A stretch of DNA of 64,000 nt from an uncultured Paracoccaceae bacterium (GCA_951812305.1 CATOSB010000013.1:1-64000), one strand, 5' to 3'; counted from the stretch's first letter, positions 24,817 through 35,101 are shown. Numbers and translations: made by a program. The notes: generated by a model not told the origin, from the sequence alone.

Positions 24817-26454
24817 ATGCCTGACGCCCTTGAATCCCTTGATCTGGATGCCCTTCCCGCGGAGGTGCGGGCGGTTGTTTTGGCGGCACGGAAAGAGGCG
24901 TTTGGCGTGAGCCTGTTGAACAGCAACCTGACGTCGCGCAATTGTGCACTCGAAGAAAGCAACGCCGCTCTCGCCACGCAGAACGTGGAACTTGAGGCGA
25001 TCAACGCGCGTCTGGAGCATTTTGTCAAAGAACTGCACCAGCTGGTCTATGGCAAACGCTCCGAGAAGCTCAGCCCGGATGAACGGCAACTGGCTTTTGA
25101 AGATCTGGAGGTCGCGACAGCGGAGGCCGAGGCGCAGTCAGAAACAATCGAGATGACCAAACCGCGCAAGAAGCGCAAACCTGCGCAGCGCAACCTTGGG
25201 AACCTGCCGGATCATCTGGAACGTATCGAACAGGTGATCGAGCCTGACAGCATTACATGCCCCTGCGGCTGTGGTGAGATGGTCAGGATCGGCGAAGATC
25301 GCACCGAACGACTGGATATTGTTCCGGCCCAGGCGCGGGTGATCGTGACCATCCGGCCCAAATACGCCTGCCCGAACAAGGACGCTGGCGTGGCCCAGGC
25401 ACCTGCACCGGTTCATCTGATCGAGGGTGGCCTGCCTACCGAGGGGACATTGGCGCAGGTGGCGGTCTCCAAGTACGCCGACCACTGCCCCTTGTTCCGG
25501 CAGGCGCAGATTTATGCCCGATCCGGCCTTGATCTGCACCGCTCCACCCTTGCGGGCTGGATGGGCCGGATATCCTTCCATCTTGCTCCCGTGGTGGATC
25601 ATCTGTTCAAAGATATCAAATCTTCCAGCAAGCTCTTTGCCGATGAGACGCGCTGTCCGGTGCTCGATCCGGGGCGCGGCAGAACCAAGACCGGGTATCT
25701 CTGGGCCATTGCCCGCGATGAGCGGCCCTTCGGGGGCACCGGCCCACCGGGTGTTGTGTTCTGTTACGCCGATGGGCGTGGCGGCAAACACGCAACGGAG
25801 TTCCTGACCGGCTTCGGCGGTACGCTGCAGGTGGATGGCTATACGGGTTATAATGCCCTGACCAAACCGGGCCGTAACTCAGGATCCGTCAAACTGGCCT
25901 ATTGCTGGGCTCATGCGCGGCGCAAGCTCAAGGAAGTGCATGACCGCGATGGCTCGCCCATTGCAGGGGATGGGCTCAGGCGGATTGCCGAGTTCTACAA
26001 GATCGAGGCTGAGATTAGAGGAAAACCCGCCGCCGAGCGCAAAGCTGTTCGCCAGGAAAAGACCAAGCCGCTGATCGAGGCATTCGAGATCTGGCTCAAA
26101 ACCGTCCGCTCCCGCATCTCGGCCAAATCACGCCTCGGCGATAAGCTCTCCTACATCGCCAAACACATGGACGGACTGAAGCTCTTTCTCGACGACGGCG
26201 CTATCGAGATGGACAGCAACGTGGTCGAGCGAACCATCCGCCCGATTGCCCTCAATCGTAAGAACGCGCTCTTTGCGGGCCATGACGAAGGTGGCAGAAA
26301 CTGGGGGCGTATCGCCTCCCTGATCGAAACCTGCAAGCTCAATGACGTCGAGCCCTATGCCTATCTCAAGGCAACCCTCGAAGCCATCGCTGCCGGCCAT
26401 CCAGCAGCCCGCATCGACGAACTCATGCCATGGAACTTTGACAGGGCGCGGTGA
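24817..26454 (+). CDS. tnpC: IS66 transposase TnpC
   Basis: A 545-residue DDE transposase. The N-terminal coiled coil (ALEESNAALATQNVELEAIN) is followed by the LVYGKRSEKLSPDERQL motif and a Cys-rich block (ITCPCGCGEMVRIGED). The catalytic residues lie in KLFADETRCPVLDPG (Asp), LQVDGYTGYNAL (Asp) and DSNVVERTIRPIALNRKNAL (Glu). The C-terminal tail LMPWNFD is the usual IS66 end. It starts 55 bases after tnpB. All three genes are intact, so this element may be active. Confidence 0.94.
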   Translation: MPDALESLDLDALPAEVRAVVLAARKEAFGVSLLNSNLTSRNCALEESNAALATQNVELEAINARLEHFVKELHQLVYGKRSEKLSPDERQLAFEDLEVATAEAEAQSETIEMTKPRKKRKPAQRNLGNLPDHLERIEQVIEPDSITCPCGCGEMVRIGEDRTERLDIVPAQARVIVTIRPKYACPNKDAGVAQAPAPVHLIEGGLPTEGTLAQVAVSKYADHCPLFRQAQIYARSGLDLHRSTLAGWMGRISFHLAPVVDHLFKDIKSSSKLFADETRCPVLDPGRGRTKTGYLWAIARDERPFGGTGPPGVVFCYADGRGGKHATEFLTGFGGTLQVDGYTGYNALTKPGRNSGSVKLAYCWAHARRKLKEVHDRDGSPIAGDGLRRIAEFYKIEAEIRGKPAAERKAVRQEKTKPLIEAFEIWLKTVRSRISAKSRLGDKLSYIAKHMDGLKLFLDDGAIEMDSNVVERTIRPIALNRKNALFAGHDEGGRNWGRIASLIETCKLNDVEPYAYLKATLEAIAAGHPAARIDELMPWNFDRAR

Positions 26455-27303
26455 CACCGCTTACTTTTAACTTTGGTTTTCCCGAGCCTATAGGCTGCGA
26501 CACACGAGATGAGGTGTACGAATGCGTTGGCAGGCGATCTGTGTCGAGTGTGTTCCAGTCCCATGCTGGTTTTCAACTTATCGAACAGAGTTTCGATGAT
26601 GAACCGCCTTCGCAACAGGATTTTGTTCAGGATTGGCAGGAGATAGTTTTTCATGTTGCGGCGAATGCCGGTGACGAGGTGGAGCCCACGCTGCCAGAGC
26701 CGTTGGAAGAGGGATTTGGAGATATAGCCCTTATCAACCTGAGTTCTGGATAAGCGCTATATCTGGTATTCGACCTGCCTGATTGTTTCCGGCACGGTTA
26801 TGGGTCCCATTTTAACTTTGGTTTTCCCGAGCATATAGGCTGCGACACACGAGATGAGGTGTACGAATGCGTTGGCAGGCGATCTGTGTCGAGTGTGTTC
26901 CAGTCCCATGCTGGTTTTCAACTTATCGAACAGAGTTTCGATGATGAACCGCCTTCGCAACAGGATTTTGTTCAGGATTGGCAGGAGATAGTTTTTCATG
27001 TTGCGGCGAATGCCGGTGACGAGGTGGAGCCCACGCTGCCAGAGCCGTTGGAAGAGGGATTTGGAGATATAGCCCTTATCAGCAAATATTTTGCCTTCGG
27101 GGCCCGCGATCATGGCTTCAAACGGCTTTCGATCATCGACATTACCTGCCGTGATTTTGACGGCCATGATCTCCCCCTTGTTGTTGATGATTAGATGCAG
27201 TTTGAAGCCAAAGAACCAGCCCATTGTGCTGCGACCGCGCTTTGCCAGCCCCTTGAAGACCTTGTTTCGATTAATGCGGGCATTGTGGCAGACCGCGAGC
27301 TTA

Positions 27304-28473
27304 TACCAAGGGTGCTTCAAAATGACTCAGCTATGGATTTTGGGTACCGCCTGAGGTGCTGAGGTGATTCAAGATTGGCAAAGGAGACCACCGATGCCAG
27401 CCAGGATACCGATGCGAGCCGATTTTACCGCCAATGATCTGCGCAAGCTTGCCGCAGAGAGTTCTGATGCCCGGCAGAGCCGACGGCTTTTGTCGCTTGC
27501 CGCTATCGCCGATGGCATGTCGCGTGGGGCTGCGGCCCGCATTGGCGGGATGGACCGGCAAACGCTCAGGGACTGGGTGCTCCGTTTCAACGCTGATGGT
27601 CCAGCGGGGCTGCTGGATCGGCAGCGAGGAGGCTCGCGATCCCGCCTTGACAATGCGCAACTGGATGAACTGGCGGCTCTTGTCGAGACCGGTCCTGATC
27701 CTGAAAAGGACGGTGTCGTCCGCTGGCGGCGGGTCGATTTGAAGAATGTGATCAAGGCGCGTTTTGGCGTCGACTATCACGAGCGCCATGTGGGGCAGAT
27801 TCTGCACAATCTGGGCTTTTCCCACATCAGCGCACGCCCTCAGCACCCGGGGCAGGACGTGCAGGTCATTGAGGATTTCAAAAAAACTTCGGCGACAATC
27901 TGAAGGAGACGCTTCAGGGGGTGCCGCCGGACAAACCCGTCGAAATCTGGTTCCAGGACGAGATGCGTCTCGGTCAGAAGAACACCCGCGTCCGCCAGTG
28001 GGCACGCAAGGGCACACGGCCCCGCCAGCCCGCCGATCAGCGTTACCAAAATGCGTATCTTTTTGGCGCCATCTGCCCCGAACGCGGCACCGGCGCGGCG
28101 ATCATGATGCCAGCAGCCGACACCTATGCGATGCAGCGCCACCTGGAAGAAATCAGCAAAATTGTCTCCGATGGCGCCCACGCCGTCATCCTCATGGACC
28201 AAGCCGGCTGGCACACGACATCCGCTCTGGAAATCCCGCAAAACCTGTCGCTCATGTTTCTGCCGCCCAAATCACCAGAGCTGAATCCAACCGAAAACAT
28301 TTGGCAATATCTCCGCCAGACATGGCTCGCAAACCGGACGTTCGACACATATGACGCGATTCTCGACGCGGGGTGCGAGGCCTGGAACAACCTCATCGCA
28401 AGACCGCAAACCATCACATCCATCGCAAGCCGCAACTGGGCGAAAGTCGGTCAGATTGAATAACCCTTGGTAT
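27304..28473 (+). mobile_element. IS630-family element type A, copy 2
   Basis: The element is 1170 bp, of the same length and apparently the same sequence as 3938-5107 but inverted. It is flanked by TA at 27302-27303 and 28474-28475 and lies inside the inner IS982 transposase gene. Confidence 0.93.
27394..28463 (+). CDS. IS630 transposase with A7 frameshift, copy 2
   Basis: The same protein as at 3948-5017. ATG 27394 (MPARIPMRADF) follows AAAGGAG. The first frame stops at 27903 after EDFKKTSATI, while the -1 frame entered at the A7 run (about 27881-27887) continues to 28463 with the catalytic residues. Preservation of the slippery run in both copies supports programmed -1 frameshifting. Confidence 0.83.
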
Positions 28474-28904
28474 TAGTGCTGTCGGCAAAATAGACGCCGG
28501 TTTTTTCACCGCTGAAGCAGTGCAGCAGTATGCAAAACGGCACCATTAATCTTGGCATGAGGCTGACAAACCGACCATAGCTCGGGAGGGTGCCAAAGCA
28601 GTCACGGTATTTCTGCTCAACGCCATAAATCCAATAATGTTTGAAGTCCTTGAACGGCGACAAGTGAAACAAGACCATGATGAACAGGCTCTCCCCCAGG
28701 GTCAGCTTGCCGGAGCGAAGCCTCTGACGACCCGAGGGGATCAACCGGTGGCGCTCCCAGTCCTCGTAGGTTTTTGCAAAGTCATCGAGACAGACAAAAA
28801 GTGCGGTGTTAGTGATCGACATGAGTGGCGGTCCATATTGTGTCGCTTTTGAACCTTGAATCATGGGGCAACGTACCTGGAAACCCCTCTCACCCCATAC
28901 TAAG

Positions 28905-30242
28905 GAGACACGCAACAATAAGTGAATCGCAAACCTTTGCCGCTGCGACGGTTTGACTCTGGTCCGCACGATTCCCATGCCGTTCTCAATATGGTAATCG
29001 ATAATCATGGTAGAGCGAGAACAAATTCAGGAGCGATGGGAAGTTTTTGGTTCGAAGCTTGGCGAACGAGGTCGGCGTTTGTTTGCTGCCGCAGAAGCCC
29101 GAGCGGCGGGGCGTGGCGGTCTTGCGGCAGTTGCGGAGATCACTGGCCTCGCACGTTCCACCATCGGGCGAGGCATCAATGATCTTGATACTCCAGGTCC
29201 AGGCAATGGCCGCGTGCGCCGCAAGGGTGGAGGGCGACGCGAGGTCGCCGACCTTGATACGACGCTGGTGTCCGACTTGCAGCGTCTCGCCGAGCCAGCG
29301 ACGATGGGTGATCCTATACGTCCGCTTAAATGGGTGTCGAAGAGCCCGGCAAAGCTGGCAGCGGCACTGTGTGCTGCAGGCCATACTATATGTGCCAATA
29401 CTGTCGCCAGGTTGCTGGAAACAAAGTTGGAATATTCGCGGCAGGTCAATCGCAAAACGCACGATGGCACCAACCACCCTGATCGCGACGCGCAGTTTGA
29501 GCATATTAACGCCAGGGTATTGGACGCGCAGGCGGCTGGGCAGCCTGTCATCTCGGTCGACACCAAAAAGAAGGAGTTGATCGGAAACTACCGCAACGAT
29601 GGCAGCGACTACCGGCCAAAAGGCGACCCCCGCTGCGTTAACATACATGATTTCCCCGACAAGGAGCTCGGCAAGGTGGTGCCCTACGGTGTCTACGACG
29701 TTGGCACCAATACTGGCTGGGTTAGCGTGGGCGTCACCGCTGACACTGCTTCATTCGCCGTCAACTCTATCCGTACCTGGCGGAAGCGCATGGGCCAGCA
29801 GCGCCATCCTGGCATGCGCGAGCTGACAATAACTGCTGACTGCGGCGGATCGAACGGTGCGCGCGTCCGGTTATGGAAGGTAGAGCTGCAGAGGTTTGCT
29901 GACGAAACCGACCTTGTCTTGCACGTCCATCACTATCCGCCCGGCACATCCAAGTGGAACCTCATCGAGCATCGGATGTTTTGCCACATCACACAGAACT
30001 GGCGCGGACGGCCGCTGTCCAGCCGTATGGCAGTCGTCGAGTTGATCGGGGCGACGACGACGAACGCTGGGCTGAAAGTAGAATGCGCACTTGACAAAAG
30101 TATTTACGAGAAGGGTGTTAAGGTCACCAAAGCTGAAATGGATAGCCTCGTCATCGAAGGGAATGCATTCCACCCAGAATGGAACTACACAATCACACCA
30201 CGCCGCCGCCACCAAACGTAGTACTTATTCTTGCGTGTCTCC
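28905..30242 (+). mobile_element. ISAzo13-family element
   Basis: The element is 1338 bp with ends GGAGACACGCAA and TTGCGTGTCTCC and a 3-bp direct repeat TAA at 28902-28904 and 30243-30245. Comparison with the outer IS982 shows the clean joined sequence CATACTAATCACGG, proving the insertion point. It sits in the shared space between the IS982 transposase and the passenger gene. Confidence 0.92.
29007..30221 (+). CDS. ISAzo13 family transposase
   Basis: A 404-residue intact transposase. The N-terminal part has a helix-turn-helix-like GGLAAVAEITGLARSTIGRG. The typical ISAzo13 core follows: VSVDTKKKELIGNYRNDG as PVISVDTKKKELIG with the first Asp, HDFPDKELGKVVPYGVYD, LTITADCGGSNGARVRLWK with the second Asp, and HHYPPGTSKWNLIEHRMFCH with the Glu. 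The ATG at 29007 gives MVEREQIQERWEV. Intact and possibly active. Confidence 0.9.
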   Translation: MVEREQIQERWEVFGSKLGERGRRLFAAAEARAAGRGGLAAVAEITGLARSTIGRGINDLDTPGPGNGRVRRKGGGRREVADLDTTLVSDLQRLAEPATMGDPIRPLKWVSKSPAKLAAALCAAGHTICANTVARLLETKLEYSRQVNRKTHDGTNHPDRDAQFEHINARVLDAQAAGQPVISVDTKKKELIGNYRNDGSDYRPKGDPRCVNIHDFPDKELGKVVPYGVYDVGTNTGWVSVGVTADTASFAVNSIRTWRKRMGQQRHPGMRELTITADCGGSNGARVRLWKVELQRFADETDLVLHVHHYPPGTSKWNLIEHRMFCHITQNWRGRPLSSRMAVVELIGATTTNAGLKVECALDKSIYEKGVKVTKAEMDSLVIEGNAFHPEWNYTITPRRRHQT

Positions 30243-30292
30243 TAATCACGGGGGCATTCAGGCTGGTCAACACGGGGCAAAAGGTGCGCGCC

Positions 30293-30733
30293 ATGGAGAA
30301 CAACTTCCCAATCAACGAAGATCTCGCTTATGAGAAGATCCGGGACCTCATGTTCGACATGATGGAAGAGGACCCCAACCGTTTCTACGCCCTCACGGAT
30401 AAGCTCAATGAACTGGCTGCGCTCCCTAAAAGAACCATGACACTTGTGCTCGATCTGATGGCTGCCACTCCCTTTCAGGTGATCATCCCGAAACACGTAC
30501 GGAAAAATGACCCTGATACATTCAAAGCGGATCACGAAACCGTTTCAAATGTTCTATTTCTTGGAGAGTTTGGCGGAATTGCCGTTGAACTGGAGCCAAA
30601 TGAGGCTTTGAGAGAACCGAGGATCATTTCCATAACAATGGTGGAAATCCCTCATCGCAACCCTCTGCGAAAAAGGGTCAACGAGTATCGTAAAAAACGA
30701 ATCAAAAAACTACGAAAAAATTCTGTCGAGTAG
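30293..30733 (+). CDS. Passenger gene of IS982, unknown function (inner copy)
   Basis: A 146-residue protein starting MENNFPINEDLAYEKIRDLM, divergent from the IS982 transposase. It ends 38 bases inside the element end. The first half is acidic and helical (MEEDPNRFYALTDKLNELAA). The middle has LVLDLMAATPFQVIIPKHVR and NVLFLGEFGGIAVELEPNEA. The tail is strongly basic (KRVNEYRKKRIKKLRKN), suggesting nucleic-acid or membrane contact. No family recognised. The same gene lies at the same place in the outer IS982 with at least one synonymous difference (GCG/GCA), so it is part of the mobile unit. The ribosome site is weak, and an upstream extension of the frame enters ISAzo13 sequence and is not real. 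Confidence 0.75.
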   Translation: MENNFPINEDLAYEKIRDLMFDMMEEDPNRFYALTDKLNELAALPKRTMTLVLDLMAATPFQVIIPKHVRKNDPDTFKADHETVSNVLFLGEFGGIAVELEPNEALREPRIISITMVEIPHRNPLRKRVNEYRKKRIKKLRKNSVE

Positions 30734-31163
30734 TGCACTGGTGACGCCAACGCCTTATCCAGAATCGGGGTTTATCAGCAAATATTTTGCCTTCGAGGCC
30801 CGCGATCATGGCTTCAAACGGCTTTCGATCATCGACATTACCTGCCGTGATTTTGACGGCCATGATCTCCCCCTTGTTGTTGATGATTAGATGCAGTTTG
30901 AAGCCAAAGAACCAGCCCATTGTGCTGCGACCGCGCTTTGCCAGCCCCTTGAAGACCTTGTTTCGATTAATGCGGGCATTGTGGCAGACCGCGAGCTTAG
31001 TGCTGTCGGCAAAATAGACGCCGGTTTTTTCACCGCTGAAGCAGTGCAGCAGTATGCAAAACGGCACCATTAATCTTGGCATGAGGCTGACAAACCGACC
31101 ATAGCTCGGGAGGTTGCCAAAGCAGTCACGGTATTTCTGCTCAACGCCATAAATCCAATAATG

Positions 31164-32763
31164 GTAACTCCCAAGCACCCCCCACGTTTGAGTGTTATTG
31201 TCAGTTTTATGGTGAGTCGAATTTGCCATTTTGCGCGTGTTTTTTTCTTTCTTGTCTGAATTCTGTGGCGCCGGGTTGATTTCTCTGAATCAGTGGTGGG
31301 ATGGATCAGGTTGCCGCCCTTGAACAACTTCTCGCCACGGCTCTGCGTCGGATCGCTGAGCTTGAAGCTGCGTTGGCGAGCATGGCGGAAGAGATCACGG
31401 ACCTGCGCCGACAGTTGGCCAAGAACAGCAGCAATAGCAGCAAGCCCCCTTCAAGTGATGGCCTGAAGAAGCCAGCCCCGCGCAGCCTGCGTGGCAAATC
31501 CGGAAAGAAAAGTGGCGGCCAAGTTGGCCACCGGGGCGACACCCTGCGCCAGACGTCAACACCCGACTTTGTCGAACGGCATGAGGCGACGCATTGCAGC
31601 GCCTGTCAGAGCGCCCTGACGGCGGAGATGGTGAAAGGGATCGAGAAGCGTCAGGTGTTCGACTTGCCTGCGCCACGCCTGGAGGTCACCGAGCATCAGG
31701 CGGCGGTTTATTGTTGCGACCATTGTCGAGCCACGACGACGGCTGGCTTTCCCGATGGCGTGGCCGCGCATGTGCAATATGGCACGCGCATGCGGGCAGT
31801 GGCGGTCTATTGCAATGTTCAGCAGCTGATACCCGAGGATCGGGTCTGCCAGCTTATGCGCGACCTGTTTGGGGCCACCAGCTTGTGCGCGGCCAGCGTG
31901 ACCAACTGGACGCGCGGCGCGGCAAATAAGATGGGTGTCGTGGTTGAACACATTCTCGCCCGGCTTGCCGAAGGCGGCGTTCGGCATCTGGACGAGACCG
32001 GACTTCGTGTTGCCGGCAAGCTGCACTGGCTGCACACGATCTGCGATACCGCCTTCACCCATTACCGCATCAGCGCCAAACGCGGTGCTGTTCCAACCTT
32101 CCTGACCGGCGGGACGATCATTCATGATCACTGGAAACCCTACTACGCCCATATGAGCGGAGTGGACGCCCACGTCCTCTGCGGGGCGCATCACTTGCGC
32201 GAACTCAAGGCCATCGAAGAGATCGAAAAAGAGCCTTGGGCGACGGAGATGAGCGCAGTGCTTCATAGCGCCAATCAGCTCAGATGCGCGGCTCAGGATC
32301 AAGGCGAGACCGAACTCCCGGAACTGGTTCGCCAGGGTATAGTCACCAGATACATGGCGATCCTCGCCAAGGGGCTCGCCTTCCACGAACGCCAGCCCCC
32401 GCTGGCCAAAAGCCCCGGCACCCGCGGCCAAAAAGCCAGGCGGCCAGGCCACAACCTGCTCCTCCGCCTGCGTGACTACCGCGATGACGTTTTGCGATTC
32501 ATCGCCGACTTCGCGGTCCCATTCACAAACAATCAGGCCGAACAGGACCTGCGCATGATGAAGCTGCGCATGAAAATCTCGGGCACCTTCCGCACCCTCG
32601 AGGGCGCGCGGGTCTTCGCCGACATCAGGTCCGTCATCTCGACGGCCAGAAAACACGGGTTCAACATCCTGGAAATCCTGACCCTGTCACCACCTCAGAT
32701 CATCGCACGGCTCTGACGGAACAAAACCCCGCAACCCTATCGGACAGGGTGCTTGGGAGTTAC
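31164..32763 (+). mobile_element. IS66-like (ISBst12-type) element, copy 4
   Basis: The element is 1600 bp, with standard GTAACTCCCAAGCACC ends and 8-bp repeats CAATAATG at 31156-31163 and 32764-32771. It is inserted in the outer IS982 transposase. One T is missing from a T-run in the leader compared with other copies. Confidence 0.95.
31301..32716 (+). CDS. IS66-family (ISBst12-like) transposase, copy 4
   Basis: An intact 471-residue frame. It differs from the majority sequence by Ala-to-Val in SGVDAHVLCGAHH, Arg-to-Gln in GTRGQKARRP, and the ARKHGFNIL variant shared with the copy at 18395. The catalytic residues are unchanged. Confidence 0.94.
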   Translation: MDQVAALEQLLATALRRIAELEAALASMAEEITDLRRQLAKNSSNSSKPPSSDGLKKPAPRSLRGKSGKKSGGQVGHRGDTLRQTSTPDFVERHEATHCSACQSALTAEMVKGIEKRQVFDLPAPRLEVTEHQAAVYCCDHCRATTTAGFPDGVAAHVQYGTRMRAVAVYCNVQQLIPEDRVCQLMRDLFGATSLCAASVTNWTRGAANKMGVVVEHILARLAEGGVRHLDETGLRVAGKLHWLHTICDTAFTHYRISAKRGAVPTFLTGGTIIHDHWKPYYAHMSGVDAHVLCGAHHLRELKAIEEIEKEPWATEMSAVLHSANQLRCAAQDQGETELPELVRQGIVTRYMAILAKGLAFHERQPPLAKSPGTRGQKARRPGHNLLLRLRDYRDDVLRFIADFAVPFTNNQAEQDLRMMKLRMKISGTFRTLEGARVFADIRSVISTARKHGFNILEILTLSPPQIIARL

Positions 32764-33500
32764 CAATAATGTTTGAAGTCCTTGAACGGCGACAAGTGAA
32801 ACAAGACCATGATGAACAGGCTCTCCCCCAGGGTCAGCTTGCCGGAGCGAAGCCTCTGACGACCCGAGGGGATCAACCGGTGGCGCTCCCAGTCCTCGTA
32901 GGTTTTTGCAAAATCATCGAGACAGACAAAAAGTGCGGTGTTAGTGATCGACATGAGTGGCGGTCCATATTGTGTCGCTTTTGAACCTTGAATCATGGGG
33001 CAACGTACCTGGAAACCCCTCTCACCCCATACTAATCACGGGGGCATTCAGGCTGGTCAACACGGGGCAAAAGGTGCGCGCCATGGAGAACAACTTCCCA
33101 ATCAACGAAGATCTCGCTTATGAGAAGATCCGGGACCTCATGTTCGACATGATGGAAGAGGACCCCAACCGTTTCTACGCCCTCACGGATAAGCTCAATG
33201 AACTGGCTGCGCTCCCTAAAAGAACCATGACACTTGTGCTCGATCTGATGGCTGCCACTCCCTTTCAGGTGATCATCCCGAAACACGTACGGAAAAATGA
33301 CCCTGATACATTCAAAGCAGATCACGAAACCGTTTCAAATGTTCTATTTCTTGGAGAGTTTGGCGGAATTGCCGTTGAACTGGAGCCAAATGAGGCTTTG
33401 AGAGAACCGAGGATCATTTCCATAACAATGGTGGAAATCCCTCATCGCAACCCTCTGCGAAAAAGGGTCAACGAGTATCGTAAAAAACGAATCAAAAAAC

Positions 33501-35101
33501 GTAACTCCCAAGCACCCCCCACGTTTGAGTGTTATTGTCAGTTTTATGGTGAGTCGAATTTGCCATTTTGCGCGTGTTTTTTTTCTTTCTTGTCTGAATT
33601 CTGTGGCGCCGGGTTGATTTCTCTGAATCAGTGGTGGGATGGATCAGGTTGCCGCCCTTGAACAACTTCTCGCCACGGCTCTGCGTCGGATCGCTGAGCT
33701 TGAAGCTGCGTTGGCGAGCATGGCGGAAGAGATCACGGACCTGCGCCGACAGTTGGCCAAGAACAGCAGCAATAGCAGCAAGCCCCCTTCAAGTGATGGC
33801 CTGAAGAAGCCAGCCCCGCGCAGCCTGCGTGGCAAATCCGGAAAGAAAAGTGGCGGCCAAGTTGGCCACCGGGGCGACACCCTGCGCCAGACGTCAACAC
33901 CCGACTTTGTCGAACGGCATGAGGCGACGCATTGCAGCGCCTGTCAGAGCGCCCTGACGGCGGAGATGGTGAAAGGGATCGAGAAGCGTCAGGTGTTCGA
34001 CTTGCCTGCGCCACGCCTGGAGGTCACCGAGCATCAGGCGGCGGTTTATTGTTGCGACCATTGTCGAGCCACGACGACGGCTGGCTTTCCCGATGGCGTG
34101 GCCGCGCATGTGCAATATGGCACGCGCATGCGGGCAGTGGCGGTCTATTGCAATGTTCAGCAGCTGATACCCGAGGATCGGGTCTGCCAGCTTATGCGCG
34201 ACCTGTTTGGGGCCACCAGCTTGTGCGCGGCCAGCGTGACCAACTGGACGCGCGGCGCGGCAAATAAGATGGGTGTCGTGGTTGAACACATTCTCGCCCG
34301 GCTTGCCGAAGGCGGCGTTCGGCATCTGGACGAGACCGGACTTCGTGTTGCCGGCAAGCTGCACTGGCTGCACACGATCTGCGATACCGCCTTCACCCAT
34401 TACCGCATCAGCGCCAAACGCGGTGCTGTTCCAACCTTCCTGACCGGCGGGACGATCATTCATGATCACTGGAAACCCTACTACGCCCATATGAGCGGAG
34501 TGGACGCCCACGCCCTCTGCGGGGCGCATCACTTGCGCGAACTCAAGGCCATCGAAGAGATCGAAAAAGAGCCTTGGGCGACGGAGATGAGCGCAGTGCT
34601 TCATAGCGCCAATCAGCTCAGATGCGCGGCTCAGGATCAAGGCGAGACCGAACTCCCGGAACTGGTTCGCCAGGGTATAGTCACCAGATACATGGCGATC
34701 CTCGCCAAGGGGCTCGCCTTCCACGAACGCCAGCCCCCGCTGGCCAAAAGCCCCGGCACCCGCGGCCGAAAAGCCAGGCGGCCAGGCCACAACCTGCTCC
34801 TCCGCCTGCGTGACTACCGCGATGACGTTTTGCGATTCATCGCCGACTTCGCGGTCCCATTCACAAACAATCAGGCCGAACAGGACCTGCGCATGATGAA
34901 GCTGCGCATGAAAATCTCGGGCACCTTCCGCACCCTCGAGGGCGCGCGGGTCTTCGCCGACATCAGGTCCGTCATCTCGACGGCCAGAAAACACCGGTTC
35001 AACATCCTGGAAATCCTGACCCTGTCACCACCTCAGATCATCGCACGGCTCTGACGGAACAAAACCCCGCAACCCTATCGGACAGGGTGCTTGGGAGTTA
35101 C
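33501..35101 (+). mobile_element. IS66-like (ISBst12-type) element, copy 5
   Basis: The element is 1601 bp with standard ends and 8-bp repeats CAAAAAAC at 33493-33500 and 35102-35109. It is inserted in the passenger gene of the outer IS982. Confidence 0.95.
33639..35054 (+). CDS. IS66-family (ISBst12-like) transposase, copy 5
   Basis: An intact 471-residue frame identical in predicted protein to the copies at 13409 and 49621 (ARKHRFNIL, HERQPPLAK, TRGRKARRP). This identity argues that the three moved recently. Confidence 0.94.
   Translation: MDQVAALEQLLATALRRIAELEAALASMAEEITDLRRQLAKNSSNSSKPPSSDGLKKPAPRSLRGKSGKKSGGQVGHRGDTLRQTSTPDFVERHEATHCSACQSALTAEMVKGIEKRQVFDLPAPRLEVTEHQAAVYCCDHCRATTTAGFPDGVAAHVQYGTRMRAVAVYCNVQQLIPEDRVCQLMRDLFGATSLCAASVTNWTRGAANKMGVVVEHILARLAEGGVRHLDETGLRVAGKLHWLHTICDTAFTHYRISAKRGAVPTFLTGGTIIHDHWKPYYAHMSGVDAHALCGAHHLRELKAIEEIEKEPWATEMSAVLHSANQLRCAAQDQGETELPELVRQGIVTRYMAILAKGLAFHERQPPLAKSPGTRGRKARRPGHNLLLRLRDYRDDVLRFIADFAVPFTNNQAEQDLRMMKLRMKISGTFRTLEGARVFADIRSVISTARKHRFNILEILTLSPPQIIARL

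Larger units (their letters stand above)
23975..26464 (+). mobile_element. IS66-family element with tnpABC
   Basis: The element is 2490 bp with ends GTAACCGGTGCG and the reverse complement of GTAAGCGGTGTCACC. An 8-bp direct repeat TTTTAACT flanks it at 23967-23974 and 26465-26472. It interrupts the C-terminal codons of the outer IS982 transposase. Confidence 0.94.
26757..28822 (-). pseudogene. IS982 family transposase (inner copy), split by IS630
   Basis: The N-terminal part starts at 28822 (MSITNTALFVC) and reaches the first catalytic Asp in GVYFADST, where IS630 is inserted at TA. The remainder (KLAVCHNARINRNKVFKGLA, STMGWFFGFKLHLI, EGKIFADKGYIS, RRRFIIETLFDKLKTSMGLE) gives the other DDE residues. 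The protein ends with EYQI at 26757. Without the insertion it is 297 residues, normal for IS982. Both copies here are broken, so any remaining mobility would need another copy in the genome. Confidence 0.92.
26737..30771 (-). mobile_element. IS982-family element (inner copy) carrying IS630 and ISAzo13
   Basis: Ends ACCTGAGTTCTGGATAAG and the reverse complement of ACCCCGATTCTGGATAAG bound it, with 6-bp repeats TTATCA at 26731-26736 and 30772-30777. Removing the nested IS630 and ISAzo13 leaves 1522 bp: an about 297-codon transposase on the minus strand and a 146-codon plus-strand gene in the other third. It inserted into the outer IS982. Confidence 0.93.
26465..32954 (-). pseudogene. Outer IS982 transposase in three pieces
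   Basis: The N-terminal part (from MSITNTALFVCLDDFAKTYE at 32954) runs to 32764 and the middle is at 30778-31163. The C-terminal part (MKNYLLPILNK to AAYRLGKTKVK) is at 26473-26736. The pieces are separated by an IS66-like element with duplication CAATAATG and the inner IS982 with duplication TTATCA. The full IS66 at 23975 cuts off the last codons. Joined, the pieces give the same protein as the inner copy, with MLGK changed to RLGK. Confidence 0.88.

Noticed and set aside
24817..26454. A host enzyme gene, because of its length and many small overlapping frames
   Set aside because: Clear IS66 TnpC motifs, TnpA/TnpB upstream and exact 8-bp target repeats.
30179..30292. N-terminal extension of the passenger gene (38 extra residues)
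   Set aside because: The extension lies mostly within the ISAzo13 end and is absent from the outer copy, so the true start is the ATG at 30293.
32957..33082. N-terminal extension of the outer passenger gene
   Set aside because: It overlaps the start of the divergent IS982 transposase gene and is not shared with the inner copy.
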